A DNA stretch of 64,000 nucleotides from Paracyclopina nana (GCA_019096065.1 JAGUCH010000001.1:5766001-5830000); one strand, 5' to 3'. Positions 12,701 to 24,461 are shown, numbered from the stretch's first letter. Notes: a model not told the origin generated them from the letters alone. Made by a program: numbers and translations.

Positions 12701-14990
12701 ACTGGTCTGTTTCCAGAAATTGAAACCGGTCTAAAGCAATGGAGCCTTTTGTCAAAGAAGCTCCCAGCCTGGCCACAAAACTGACCTATAATAATGAGCA
12801 AGCATCACGTGGCTTGTAAAGCATAATAAACCAACTTTATGAGATCATAGCAAATCGGCTAAGCGATCTTAAAGCAGAAATTACTTTGTAGTTAGAGTCT
12901 TGGTTCGGAGCAGAAATTCCGACTTGAGCTTCATACCATTTTTCCTCACGATCAATAACGTACGTATCATCCAATGTCCAAATAACTGTGTTGGTTCCAT
13001 TTTCTTTAAGAATCAGATCAACCCTATTTCCATCCCCATTCTTCTGCAATTAATTTTCTTAACTGGTATCTAAAATGATTTCACTCATTCCCACCTGGAA
13101 GTAAAACCAAAACGAGAAGCACTCATTAGGGTGATCTTTCCCCAGGAAAGTGGGCGAAGTTATTCCAGCTTTTGCCGACGGCAATACATCATGAGCCATA
13201 AAGTTGGTGGTCAAAATATAAAATTTGTCCACTTGATTGTCTAGATCATGCGGGGGCCCATTATAGTTGTTCTCATCGGACAATGTACCCGTCGTTCTGT
13301 ACCAATAATAATGCGAATTATCATACCACATATCCCATTTACAATAGGCAGAAGTAGCCTGATTGACTTCGAAGTCGCATTGAATGAAGTCTACGATGGA
13401 ATTATGGCTCAGAAGTGTGATAGAAGAAATTATCAATTTTTTACCATCAGGTGGCTCAGTGACAGAAGTTGTTGGCAAAGTGCTACCCGATGTAGACGTT
13501 GGAGGTGGTGACGTTGGAGGTGGTGTCGTTGGTGTTGCCTCTCCTGGCTTAATATCGCATTCACTATAGACCTCCAAAAATAAGGTATCGTCAATCGCCA
13601 AAAAGCCATCCTGGCCTTGTCCCCTAATTGCACGGAATTTGATCTAAGGAAAGGGAATTTATAGATCTGCGTGGATATCGTGAAAATACTATTATATATA
13701 CCATATATTCATGGCCTTCCTCATCTTTGGACAAGAGCTGTATTCTTCCCTCTTGCCATGATGATTGAGTCCCATGTGACCAGTCGTATGGTAGGCTCCA
13801 TAAAGTTTCTTCAATATCTGAAGGTTTGGATACCATAAGCAAATCTAGCCTCTCAATTCCAGGTGCTTCCTGCAAATGCAACACAGTTTAAAATCGCTCA
13901 TACAATAATAATCATAAAGTGATGTACTTGAAAGTTGAACCAAAATTGAAAACATTCCGAGACATGCTGCTTGCCGTCAAAAAGGCCACTTTTAAGTTCA
14001 ACAAATTCTCGGATCCCGTCAGTGACTAGACTTGAAGTCAAAAATACGAAAAAGTCATCCTTCGAGCCCAAATGGGACAGTTCTGGACCGGTTACTGAAC
14101 TGTCTTCCAAGCTTGAAGAGCTTTGTCGTTGGAATGAAAATCCCGACTCTTCATTTGAGGCAAATGTTGTCCAGCCACAATAGCCATCTTGAAACTCGCA
14201 CTTTATGATATCTGAAGAAAGTTTACAGCAATTAATAATGCAGTTTAAGTGGATAGGCAATACCATCTGGAGGCTCCGTAGGCGAGACTGTAGTAGAGGT
14301 AGTTTTTGTAGTGGCCCCCTCTGTACATGAGTTTAAATCTGTGAATGGCTTGTTAATGACCTCGTCAACGGCTATAACACCATTTTCAGTCAGTCCCGCT
14401 GTTGTTGCAGCTTGAATAGATAAGGTTTCATTGGGCTCTAATACGAGTGACACAGGCCAAAAAGACCACTCTTGAGCTTTGAATTCAGAGGAGAATATCA
14501 CATCTCCAGTCTGATTGAAGACCAATAAAGCCACCGTTTGAAATGCTCCACTCAGCCAAACTCGAGTGTTGAAGCACCTGTTCCGATTTTCAAAAGGCGC
14601 TCCCTTCCAGTCAATTCTCGTGCCACGAATTATTCCCACATCGTTGGCAGGAACAATACTTATTAGGAATTTATCTGCAGAATATTTAAATAACATAGGT
14701 CAATAATTTAAAAAAGGAAAAATCGAGCTACTGTTGACATCTCCGTCGAATCCACTTTCAGGAAGATTGTCTATGTGTTCGTCCAACTCCAAAGTTGACT
14801 TGATTTCCCAATTCAATGTCACTGGAGAGTATCCGCAAAAATCTTCGGCATTCTCAAAGTGGCATTCTTCTCTGTCCTCGTCTCTAGCACTCGCTATAAC
14901 GGAATAAAATCATTAAATGCCCCGATGAGCCGAGACCCCTTTACCATAATGTAGTAAAGCAAAGCAGCAAAGAACCGCCTTGAAACTCAT
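1..14990 (-). CDS. Giant MAM / LDL-receptor class A multidomain protein (C-terminus beyond the window)
   Basis: Fifty exons can be chained on the minus strand with matching phases and no stop codons. They encode about 3,575 residues, and the frame is still open at position 1. The start at 14990 gives a signal peptide (MSFKAVLCCFALLHYG), so the product is secreted or type I membrane. I count 18 MAM domains (adhesive beta-sandwich modules with repeated C-x-F/W-E...C-x-W and G-P-P-x-D-H motifs; the last is cut by the window edge), separated by Thr/Pro-rich, probably O-glycosylated linkers. Four LDLa modules (about 35 residues, six Cys, acidic calcium cage) come in among the last four MAM domains. 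Known relatives are MALRD1 and MAM-domain proteins of apical epithelial membranes. Its promoter region is shared with the divergent hexosaminidase. Family assignment is very secure; exon borders are likely right but were read by eye. Function is inferred only as adhesion, scaffolding or endocytosis at an apical surface. Confidence 0.93.
1121..1308. repeat. 188-bp palindromic miniature element inside an intron
   Basis: The two halves are near-perfect inverted copies. They begin TCCCTACC and share the blocks AAAAGTTAGACCCC and GGGAAAAATTTGAGAA. The central loop is TTCCTCGCTGCGCTCGG. It sits in the roughly 490-nt intron that splits LDLa3 (1013-1504), by far the longest intron in this part of the gene. 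It looks like a MITE or foldback element. I see no clear target-site duplication. Confidence 0.75.
3414..7937 (-). other. MAM10-MAM14 with altered exon layout
   Basis: Coding exons (minus): 7625-7937, 7440-7555, 7240-7380, 6867-7182, 6683-6801, 6176-6605, 6001-6116, 5607-5784, 5312-5551, 4920-5038, 4715-4855, 4415-4559, 4273-4358, 4019-4201, 3801-3959, 3414-3732. In MAM10-13 the intron between the linker and the next MAM is mostly missing, so one exon carries the end of one MAM and the start of the next. A new phase-1 intron lies inside the domain, just before a G-Y-F/L motif. In 6176-6605 the B and C portions are fused as well. MAM14 has an extra phase-0 intron between 4273-4358 and 4019-4201. 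Confidence 0.85.
7625..14211 (-). other. MAM2-MAM9: eight tandem copies of a three-exon MAM module
   Basis: Exon triplets A/B/C on the minus strand: MAM2 13928-14211, 13702-13869, 13445-13643; MAM3 13095-13390, 12885-13043, 12611-12785; MAM4 12273-12553, 12053-12217, 11818-11989; MAM5 11485-11765, 11261-11422, 10985-11156; MAM6 10636-10925, 10407-10571, 10183-10351; MAM7 9822-10108, 9571-9744, 9341-9506; MAM8 8990-9279, 8776-8934, 8552-8711; MAM9 8215-8507, 7989-8162 and the first part of 7625-7937. In every copy A is 281-296 nt (phase 1 to 0), B 159-174 nt (0 to 0) and C about 160-199 nt (0 to 1). C ends in a Thr/Pro linker, usually closing with T-E-P-P. The A exon ends in a hydrophobic F-W-F/Y-x-F stretch. 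The linker of MAM2 contains a small internal P-P-T repeat. Confidence 0.88.
14264..14990 (-). other. MAM/LDLa gene, exons 1-3: signal peptide and MAM1
   Basis: Coding exons are 14945-14990, 14732-14893 and 14264-14674 (minus strand). Exon 1 holds only the signal peptide. MAM1 begins at C-H-F-E-N in exon 2 and is completed by the unusually long exon 3, which corresponds to two exons in the later repeats. It ends in a Thr/Ser linker closing with T-E-P-P-D. Introns are 51-57 nt. Every junction is phase 1, the class typical of shuffled extracellular modules. Confidence 0.85.
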
Positions 14991-15470
14991 TGTTTAGCGC
15001 GCCAATCCAATATCACAACTAATAGCTAATGTGATAATGGCATCATCATTTGAGTTGGGTGTTTTAACGCCGCAAAAAAGCATCTATTTAATTAAACCAC
15101 AAAAACGTAGAGATATCATTTACACGGGCCTACACGTGAGAGTGGTAAGGCTGCTCTTTATTTAATTGAACGCTTCATGCAAATATCACCATAAGCAAAC
15201 AATCCCTTTCATGTCCTCGCATAACGCAAATTGATTGTATTCAAGAAAGGGGTTTGACCAGAGCCATTTCAACATTTGCATGCAATAATGTACTGAAGAT
15301 GCTTTACAGGCCTCTTAAATGCAGGCTAATGTTATCTTTCCCTCTGGTTTTGCTTAGGCGGTTAAATTAAATTTTCCTTCACTGCGCTGTTAAGGCAAGG
15401 GCTCATTCTTATCTCTTCGGGGCAAAGCGTTGTTATCTTTTTATTACTTACTAGAATCCTAGCCCGCGGC
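14991..15470. promoter_or_regulatory. Divergent promoter region between the MAM/LDLa gene and the hexosaminidase
   Basis: The two start codons face away from each other and are 480 bp apart. On the plus strand TTATCT (AGATAA on the other strand) occurs at 15332-15337, 15409-15414 and 15433-15438, and TGATAA at 15032-15037. These match the GATA-factor consensus WGATAR. No convincing TATA box was seen near either start. Shared control is inferred from this layout, not shown. Confidence 0.5.
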
Positions 15471-18400
15471 ATGACCAAGTTGATCATTTCGGTCGGCCTC
15501 CTTTTCTTGCTGACTTTCAGGTAACGTAAGATTCTTCTTTTGTTGCAATCATAGATCAAGATCTTGGCGGTCCGTTCTTTTTGCTCTGTTTTGTTTGCCT
15601 TCAACTTTTCTGATTAACTTTCTTTTTCTTGAACTCCAAAGGCGAGAATCCATCTTTGCCGAGGGAGCTTTCACACCGTGGACCTACAAATGCGGCCAAG
15701 GTCAAAATGAGCAACCCTCTTGCATTAAGCTCGACACAATTGGCGATCCGAAAGGGGTTAGTTTGGCCGAATGCAAAATCACATGCGGGGATGTCGGGCA
15801 GCTTTGGCCCAAACCAACGGGAGATGTGAAGATTGGACAGGTACCATACGGGCTAAAAATAGGCCAACAAACCGTTTTCAGTTTTTTTCAAGAGCCTACA
15901 CACCATCACGTTGCCATGGTTCGTCTTAGAGGCCACAGCGACTTCAATTGTGTTTTCCATTTTGTAGGCAGTTGGGGAATTCAATCCTCACAGCATCAAA
16001 TTGGAGTTTTTGTCGAGTCAGGAGCTGCCAATGACTCAAAGTTGGCTAAAGGACACTTTGGATGAGCGAATTTCTTGGCTAATTAATGAGGCTGAAACTG
16101 AGGCTGGTGGTGGGGAATCCAAATCAACAGCGCTTTCCGGACAACTTACGATTAGATTATCTTGGCTGGAAGAAGAGGACCCTCCTAAACAGAAGGTAGA
16201 CTTGCCTCTGGAATAAGCGGTAAAAATGGGGCCCCACAAGAGTTGCACTTCTCGTTAATATAAAGAAATATTAACCTTAGGCGCACGAGCTGTACTTCCA
16301 GTTAAGGTTTTAAATTCGATAATGCCAGAACGAATTCACAAGAGGGCCTCAAGAATTTTCTTGATCCTTGATAGGCCGAAGACAACGCTACAGTGCGACG
16401 GCCGACGGTCTGTAGAGTTCAGCTGAAAGCTGAGCAGTCAAAGCTGAGCTCGGGCTCATGATCCAGCTTGCTGAGATCGTTGCCCAATAAGAAGAGAGTG
16501 CAACGGAAACGGTCCCCCGCAAGCCAGCAACGGTGAAGTCAGCTGATGTTGTATCAGGCTGAAAGTGTGCGTCAGAGACGGTACCCCCTTTCACTTAACG
16601 GAAAAAGATTTAAATGACTTGTCCGAGCTTTGATCAGCTGACTTCATTTGACGAACTAAGAAATACGGCTTCTGAGCATATCTCAAACTGTTCAATCAAA
16701 AATCAAAAATGCTAGAAAAAAATTAATCAAATAATGCAGTTCTGAGCATTCTGCCTTGCCAATAATACCTTGAACCTCGAATCTTTTACCTGCGACCGCT
16801 AAATTATATTTTTGCCGATTTTAGCATGTTGCTGAAGCATGTTAGCCTTAATTAATGTTTATTGCCTAGAGGGATACGGACGAGAGCTACTTGTTGTCCA
16901 TCGGAAATGACTTGGTCGTGAGCATCTCAGCAGCTTCCTATTTTGGCTTAAGGCACGGACTCGAGACATTGTCGCAGCTAATGGGTTTTGACCAAGTGCA
17001 AAAACGCTACATCGTTGCCACTGAAGTGCTCATCTCGGACCAGCCCACGTTCAAGTATCGCGGCGTGCTGATGGACTCGTCGCGCAACTTCATGCCCATT
17101 GCCACTGTGAAGAACGTCATCAACGGCATGGCGACCAACAAGGTAGCTGGCCAGAGCGCTTTTTCCAATCTCTAAACCAGCTAGCTAGTAGGTTAAAAGT
17201 TCGAACGCGTGCACAGATCCTTTGGGAGCAAAAGTGCTCGAAAAACGTGCCCAGCAGCTTAGAATCGTAAGAAGCTTGCGCTTGAAACAAAAAGGGCTAA
17301 ATTGGGCCCAAGATTGTCAATGAACTTTTTTTCCCTCGTAGTTGAACGTGCTTCACTGGCATTTGACGGACTCGCAAAGTTTCCCAATCCAGCTGGAGAA
17401 ATATGGTGAAACGACCGGAAAAATGGCTGAGTATGGAGCCTACGGTCCGAGCAAAATCTACACAGTGGCCCAGCTTAGGGGGCTAGTGGAGTTCGCCAAT
17501 AAACGAGGTTTGCAGATCGAGTGCAGCTGCGGAAGTAGCTAGTAGTTTTGATGATGGTGATTGCTTTTGCAGGCGTTAGGATCATTCCTGAATTCGATGC
17601 TCCCGCTCATGTTGGAAACGGCTGGCAATTTCCGGGAGCTGAGCAATTCACTGTTTGCTTTCCAAGTCAGCCTTGGTATCATATTGACTATGCAAATTCA
17701 AAAGTGGCCCTTTTTTAGCTCTTAGCAAACGCAATTGATCATGCTAGGCCCGCTTTTGAAACGCCACAGTCCATATGATCCAGGCCTGAGTACTGCGTTG
17801 AACCTCCATGCGGACAATTGAATCCCATGGTGGACGGAATGTACGACGTGCTGGACCAAATCTACGATGAGCTCTTCGACATTTTTCAATTCGACTCCTT
17901 CCACTACGGCGGAGACGAAGTACCATAAAGTTCCTTCCTTAGAGTACTATATCCAGTTATCTCGCGTCAACGATTCTTGCTATTTCGATTAGGTCAATTT
18001 GAAGTGCTGGGAAGCGAGTCCCGCTGTGACTGGACCCATGCAAGACCAAGGCATTCCCGTCACTGAAGAAGGTATAATAATCATGCTTCTTCTAATAACT
18101 TTTCCGAGGGCATGGCAGCTCCAAAAGATCAAAGACCTGAGCTATATTATATTTCGTACACTCTTCCGACTCTTGTGTGTGGTGAACAAAAAGATAATCT
18201 ATTTTCACTCTACAGGTTTCATTTATATCTGGAGTAGATTCCAGGAGCGAGCTAGGGCCTTGGTGGAGCAATATTCGCCAAATGCCGAGCATATTTTATG
18301 GACAAGCACCTTGACTGAAGCACAGAACATCGACTATCTGAAGAAGGACTACACTATTCAGATTTGGACCGACGCTAAGGTAATTCTAGAGGCAGCTAGT

Positions 18401-19277
18401 TTTTTTGCAAAGCATTGTTCCTCGCAAATATAAACTTCACGTCACGCATCTCATTACTAAAATCTAGGACATGGACAATCAGCAAATCGCGACCTTGATT
18501 CAAAGCGGGCACAAAATGATTTTTTCCAACACTGACGCTCTTTATATGGATTGTGGTTTCTCCGCATGGGTAGGAGAAGGGCTGAACTGGTGCGCTCCCT
18601 ACAAAAGTAGACTTCTTTTGCTTTATAAGTCTTTTTGAAATTGAAAATCATCAATACGTAGGTTGGCAGGATGTGTATGGAAACGACTTGTACAAGATCC
18701 TTGACGCTCACGGAGGGACTTTAGAAGACCGGAGCCGAATTCTGGGAGCTGAAGTGGCATTGTGGACTGAAAATGTAAGCTAGACAGAGTTGGGTTATCT
18801 TAAGCACCAGCCTTTATTCGTCAAAGTGGACTTGAGTAGCAGCACATTTATCACCTCTTTTGGTGGTTCCATCTGATGCATTTGGCGAAATCTGTCACAT
18901 GGCATCTAGCATAGAGAAAGTACTCAGAGGGGAAAGCCCGCTTCTTAGCTTCTTCAAATTGAATGAGTTAATCTGATATGAAGATATTTTTCCCAACTTT
19001 CTCTCATTCAGGTAAGTGGTCAAAGTTTTGAGGTGAAATTGTTTCCCCGGGCCTCTGCACACGCCGAGAGGCTGTGGTCTAATCCAGCCTCAACTTATTC
19101 TGAGGCTCAGAAACGTCTTGTCGAGCAGACTTACAGATTACTTCAGCGTGGCATCGGTTCAGATGGCATTCAAGTAAGATTACAATGAACACTCTTTACG
19201 CAGTAATTATGCTAATGACTCATTGGTCTCAGCCCGAATATTGCAGGCTCAACGAAGGAGAATGCTACGACTTTTGA
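15471..19277 (+). CDS. Chitooligosaccharidolytic beta-N-acetylhexosaminidase (GH20), complete
   Basis: Thirteen exons: 15471-15520, 15642-15840, 15968-16195, 16870-17142, 17342-17507, 17573-17675, 17784-17919, 17993-18071, 18216-18379, 18468-18606, 18662-18774, 19012-19173, 19233-19277. All phases match and give 618 residues, normal for the family. A signal peptide (MTKLIISVGLLFLLTF) is followed by an N-terminal Cys-containing segment with L-W-P-K-P-T-G, the GH20b domain, and the catalytic barrel from R-G-V-L-M-D-S-S-R-N-F-M. The catalytic Asp-Glu pair is in H-Y-G-G-D-E-V (about residues 384-385); relatives usually have H-M-G-G-D-E-V. L-H-W-H-L-T-D-S and the tryptophan-containing pocket A-E-R-L-W are present. 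The enzyme removes terminal GlcNAc from chitin oligomers during cuticle or gut chitin turnover, outside the cell. Intron 3 (674 nt) is the longest. Confidence 0.96.
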
Positions 19278-19322
19278 TGAAACAACTCTATGGCCTCAAT
19301 GTCGCTAAACTTTTTCTGCCGA

Positions 19323-19328
19323 AATAAA
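19323..19328 (+). promoter_or_regulatory. Candidate polyadenylation signal of the hexosaminidase gene
   Basis: AATAAA lies 46 nt past the TGA stop, on the coding strand. Confidence 0.45.
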
Positions 19329-20215
19329 GTACGAGATCAACCGCGACATGCGACACTTAATGGGAATTTCCCAGTGAGCTGGCAAAATCGATTCTCTCAA
19401 TCAAATATTTCCCACTCTAATCCAATTTTTATGCACTGTTCGTCACGCTTATCCAGATGTTGTATTTGTGAGTCACATTGCAAGTAATTCTGCTTTGGCT
19501 GCCATAAATGATTGGGCACATTTACAAGCTTACGCGCATTCTTAGTAAAATTGCTCAGCATGATATGAATATCAATTGCCAAATATAGCTGCTTACGAAA
19601 TAGGGGAAATATCAGCGAAACTTCTGTTAACGACAGGTACACCCCTTTAGCGTGTAATCAAGATGATCTATAGTAATAAGGTGAGTTCTTGTCGCTGCTG
19701 TACTATAGCACACAGTCTGACTGAGCTGTGGTAGGCTTCAAGACAAAATTTAAATATAATTCTGTGGATTTCACTTCCAAAAATTTCCATAACCTGCCTT
19801 AAATTATCAAAAAGTGCCCAAATTGCATACTTTTTTAAAAAATACAGAACTTATCTAGGAGCTCTTTTGAAGACGCGTGAGATTAGCCCGCTTGCTTCCA
19901 TGACTGACACATCACTTAAGCTCACGCGCTATGTAGTAAGAACTACTAGCGCCACCTAGGCTAAGACAAACAGATTTGGTGATTTTAGCATGCAAAACTT
20001 GCGTCAAGAACTCACTTACGAGACCCCCCTGCGTGTAATGACATTGTGTGAATGAACAGGTCTTTTATAGAAGCTGCGATGCTGTTTGTCCTTGTTCCGA
20101 TCAATTCTTATCAGAGGCAGCTGTTTTACAAAGGAGAACTGCTGCTATGATTATTTGTATGCAGGTGTCACATATAGCGAGGCAGTGTAGCCAGACAGCA
20201 GTTTGAGAGAGCAAC

Positions 20216-21157
20216 ATGGCAAATATGTTGCTGCTCAGGGAAATCGAAAACCAGCAGAACCTTCTGGTGGACCCAGAAGACTACACCAACAGCAATGAAC
20301 TGATTCAGGTGAAAAAGTTTTCCCATTAAAAACAAATACATAGAGCCCAGCAATCTGCTTCTGAACCTTGATGCTGCTGGGCCTTCAGTTGTCAGAGCAG
20401 CTTGTATGGCAATCAACGACATGTGTGGCTGGTGTTCCACTCCAAGTGATAAAAGCTAGAAAGCAAAATAGTAGTTGTCAACTTTTTCTTCATCTTCTGA
20501 GCTGACACCTTCCCCTGTGAAAATAAGTGTACACCTTCGCTGCAGATATCTTTAGGCGCTCAAGTGCGAAAGCAGCTATTACACTCACTTTAAGGAAAAT
20601 ACCCAATGAACGAATCCTTGACTTAGTGGTAGCCAAAAGAGTAGAGGTAATTGTGTGTTGTGCGAAGATTAGAAGTCGGTGAGACCTCTTCAGTCTCATA
20701 TGCATTCCATTCAGCATTTTCTTCTAGCATGCTTTCATTGTAGTACAACTTTGAGATTGTCAAAGTCCCAAATGGTCGTAGCTTTAAAGCTACAGAAGTA
20801 CAGGCACAACTGATTTCAAAACAGGAATTACATAGGATGCAAAGTTAGCATCTCTAATGGAGTCTCTTCTTACAGAAAGAGGAAACTACAACGACAACAG
20901 AAGAGCCAGTCATAACCACTACAACCGATCCCCCACCAGACGATAATGACCCAAATGAAATTATTCTAATTGTTGCCTTAAGCTGTGGAGGCGTGTTGCT
21001 CATCATAGTGATCGTTTTTGTGGTGGTGTTCTTTGTTGTGAGAAGTAAGCGGCGAAGAATCCAAGGAAGATACAGGCCGGCAGCAATGGAACAAGGCCAA
21101 AAAGCTAAATCTGGGCCTTACATCATTCCACTTCCACAACCTGAAAGGCTCATTTAA
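20216..21157 (+). CDS. Short Crumbs-like single-pass membrane protein (5' end uncertain)
   Basis: The last exon, 20876-21157, is well supported. It begins after a good TTCTTACAG acceptor and encodes a Thr/Glu/Pro-rich stalk, a hydrophobic span of about 27 residues (about residues 29-55 of the exon), then a 38-residue tail starting R-S-K-R-R-R and ending E-R-L-I-stop. The tail resembles Crumbs tails (about 37 residues): Q-G-R-Y-R-P-A-A-M-E-Q corresponds to the FERM-binding E-G-T-Y-R-P-S region, and ERLI is the PALS1/Stardust PDZ ligand. Upstream exons fit by phase: 20546-20646 (fair), 20346-20445 and 20216-20308 (weaker, because they need a 37-nt intron). No EGF or laminin-G repeats and no convincing signal peptide are visible, so it resembles vertebrate CRB3 in being short. 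Expected role, by homology: apical polarity complexes. Confidence 0.6.
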
Positions 21158-24100
21158 GCAACTGTACGCTGTGATCATTGTTTCGAAACTGCTCAAAATA
21201 TTGAGTTATTTTTTCTATGCTAGAAATTATATCATGACTAATATTTAACAAATATAGAAGATACTCACCATCTACAGAATAAGTGGTCTACTGTACTTCG
21301 GTACTGCCTTTTAATCTGCAACGAAGAAGCGAGTACGTACGCTAAATGAGACCAAAAGGAGAAGGTAAGCTTTGAGTGAGGCTATATAGACACGAGGCAC
21401 AACAGATGGGAAGAAGTAGGCGAAAAACAGACTTAGCTCATTTTTTCAGCGAACAGTTTTTCTTGGCATTACCTAATGGCTGAAAATGAATTCTGATACA
21501 TTATTTGCGAGTTGTACAGTGTTACCTGGCTTGGCCGCTCCACGGGGTGAATTCAACCTTGGTGCACGTCGCACAGACCTCGATTTTGGGCCTCATCCTC
21601 GGCCTCTAAACGGAGAGTCGAGAAGGAGAAAATATTCTACTAGATACTACTAAGCATAGAAGTAGAGCATGGAGAAAGCTCTGGCAGCCTCAGAGACAGT
21701 CACACCGGTTTTAGGCATCTTTCTGTCAGGATCAACAACTTGAACTTGTCCGGACGAAACACGAATTTTCAAATAAACACGCAAAAGTCTTGAAGAGTAT
21801 GCCGGCGCAAAAGTGTTAACAGGTAAGCTGAATTTTCCGGATACTGCAAGAAATTCTGCGACAGATTAAAACATGATGGAAAGCTTAGCGCACTTCTATG
21901 AACTTTACAAACAAGCAAGAAATTCCTTGAGCCCAATTAAGATCGTCAATTTTTTTTCGTGATAGATGAACACGCCAGGCCAGTTCAATCTCGATAAATT
22001 ACTTTTTGAAGCATAGTATTCATTTACAAGTCTTACCCTTGCCTTGATGACATTGCTATGATAGATAACTTTTCTTTAGCCAGACTATTACACCAACTTT
22101 TTGCTCCACTTTGCATTCAGTGATAGATGTCATCTGAAACGGCTCACTTAAAGATCTAGCAATGAAGTTGATCAAGGCCTGAGCTTGGATATTTTCTTTT
22201 GATTCGAGTGATCCTTATGAGTGATCAAAGAAAGTACGTCGAAAATGACAATAATGGGAAAATCTTTCTGTTCCTCTCTTAATTAAAACCCTTTATAGCT
22301 ACATGAAAAACATTATCCTAGCTGTAACTAATCTTTATCCTTGTCGCATGCCAGCCATTAATGCAACCATTAAGCAAAAAATGTGCTGCTACTCTAGCGC
22401 CCCAGCGACATGTTTTTGTTGCTTGAATTACCTATTCACAACAGTAACATAACAATAACAAACGCAAGTAGCACGCCTAGCGGACGGAAAGTTGAAACAT
22501 TTGGGATTAGGGAGTAGTCGATTCAAAATTCAGTGCTACAAGATCCCTTGATGTGCGCGTGCAGTGAATTTTGGATCGTTTACATCGTCTAACAAGAAAA
22601 GGATAAAAAAAGGACCGATCTTAGGGCAATTTTTGTGTGCATTAGCTATTTTTTTAGTTTCGTGTTGGCTACAAGTTTTCTAAACTGTTAGAAATCATTA
22701 AGATCAATGGAGCAAGTTTTTTGGCACTCCAATTGATAAGTCTGCAGATTATTTTGATTCTTGTTTTTACATTTCAGCCTCAAAAAAGTAGCACGGTTGT
22801 GTAAACCGTGAACCCTGAAATCCCAAGTATTTCTTCAGTAATGTCACTTGATGGCGTATCATTGTTATGATACTTTTGTCTATACAGTATTCCTTTAGCC
22901 ATACTTTGGGGCATTATTTTTGTGTTGTGATTTCTCTTAACCAATGTTGAGGCTAGCCTTATATGAATGTAACAGTCTTTCTGCCTTTAAGAGCTGCTGA
23001 ACATGCAAAAAGGCACTCTAAGGCTCATTTCGAGTCTATCTACAACACTTAAAAGCTACCCAAATAAGGCCTCTTAATGGCTAAAAAGATCATGAACACT
23101 TTTTTGTATAGTTACTTTTACGGTAAAATAGGTTCAAAATGAGCTTTGCGCTCAAAGTCCTGAAAGAAAATTCAAAATTAACGTTCCGGTAATGCTTACA
23201 ACATGCACACATGTTTTTTCATGAAAAAGGAAGTTCTTGCCATTTCAATAGCCTAGGACGCGTCATATTTGTTTCATATGCAGTACAGACTATCTGCATG
23301 CAGAGTATACCAAGTGCATCATCAAAAAGTCACCGACATTTTGAAATACAAGATATCGGATTTCTCTTTCATTAAAGCAGAACAAAAGATATAGGTGCAC
23401 GAATTAGCAACAATGCAGGAAAGGCAATTGGGTCGACAGTTTTCATTGACAGCCTCATTGTCAGGGAAAAGAATAAAAGATTAATGAGAAAACTTTTGCG
23501 AAGTGTGTGCGATGTCAGCGATGTGTGATCCGCAACAAAAAATAGACGGCTATGCATTCGCCCATAGATTCTTTAAGCATGCTCTAAACATAGCCGGTTC
23601 ACACTCACCAACAGCACAAGGAAAGAGAAATTGCCGTCAGAGAAAGCTCGTAGGTGGAACTTTATTTTTCTCTTGGTTTCACCAAACCTTTCGATTGGAT
23701 ACCTTCAGCACAGAACGCAAGCAAAACACAATGACTTGGCCAAAGATAGATGGCCATCGCTAAAAAATCTTAAATAAAATTAAGGGCTCCTGGGCTCGCG
23801 TTTGGTTGTCTCTAAAATATGAATAACATGAAATAGAAATCCTGATTTATTTATTTTGGATATAACATGATCAGTAAACAAGTGGCAGTTTTTTAGGCAA
23901 CGCAATTATTAAAAATTGCAGTACAGAGTTGGCTCTTTTTAACGTAGATTCCCAAGGTACATGCATTTTTGGCAAAACATGAGCTAGGCAATTTACGACC
24001 ACTCCATTTTTTGCTTCTCCCACTTCCTTTTGGTTTTCAAGGTGCTAGTTGTGCAACTTGTTCCCAGAGGATGATCCTAATTTTTTGAGGCCTTAGCCTA

Positions 24101-24307
24101 GGTAACTCAATTAGCAACTTCAGCTCCAGGGAAAATGGAACCAAATCGCCAACCAAAAGTACAATAAGCCTCTATCACCTATGCAATGAGGAATAGATGT
24201 TTGCTGTGGTGCTACACATTATTTTACGCACTGTAAACCGAATTTCCTCATGAGTAATTCACTTTGCCGGTTGACTCAGCTTTTTTGCACTCCCGATGCG
24301 CTATGAA
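21158..24307. other. Non-coding stretch, no gene seen
   Basis: AT-rich DNA with only short, unsupported reading frames. It includes the 3' UTR of the Crumbs-like gene; one AATAAA at 21772-21777 is a weak polyadenylation candidate. I found no clear repeat, tRNA or exon here. Confidence 0.5.
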
Positions 24308-24461
24308 GTAAATGATAACCCTAGGGATATTTTTTACTTAGCAAATGGTAAATGACAACCCTAGGGTTACTTTTTACTTAGTAAATGGTAAATGAGAACC
24401 CTAGGGTTACTTTTTACTTAGTAAATGGTAAATGAGAGCCCTAGGGTTACTTTTTACTAAC
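24308..24461. repeat. 40-bp tandem repeat, about four copies
   Basis: Units start at 24308, 24348, 24388 and 24428. Each is built around GTAAATGAGAACCCTAGGG followed by TTACTTTTTACTTA. The palindrome CCCTAGGG recurs exactly every 40 bp, and the last copy is truncated. Confidence 0.9.

Noticed and set aside
20394-20444. Alternative acceptor for the Crumbs-like gene reading L-S-E-Q-L-V-W
   Set aside because: It gives a normal intron length, but its end phase does not match the next exon, which then runs into a stop. Kept only as a doubt about the 5' half.
24308-24461. CRISPR-like array or interstitial telomere
   Set aside because: Units are contiguous 40-bp tandem copies with no unique spacers, and the telomere-like hexamer is not itself repeated.
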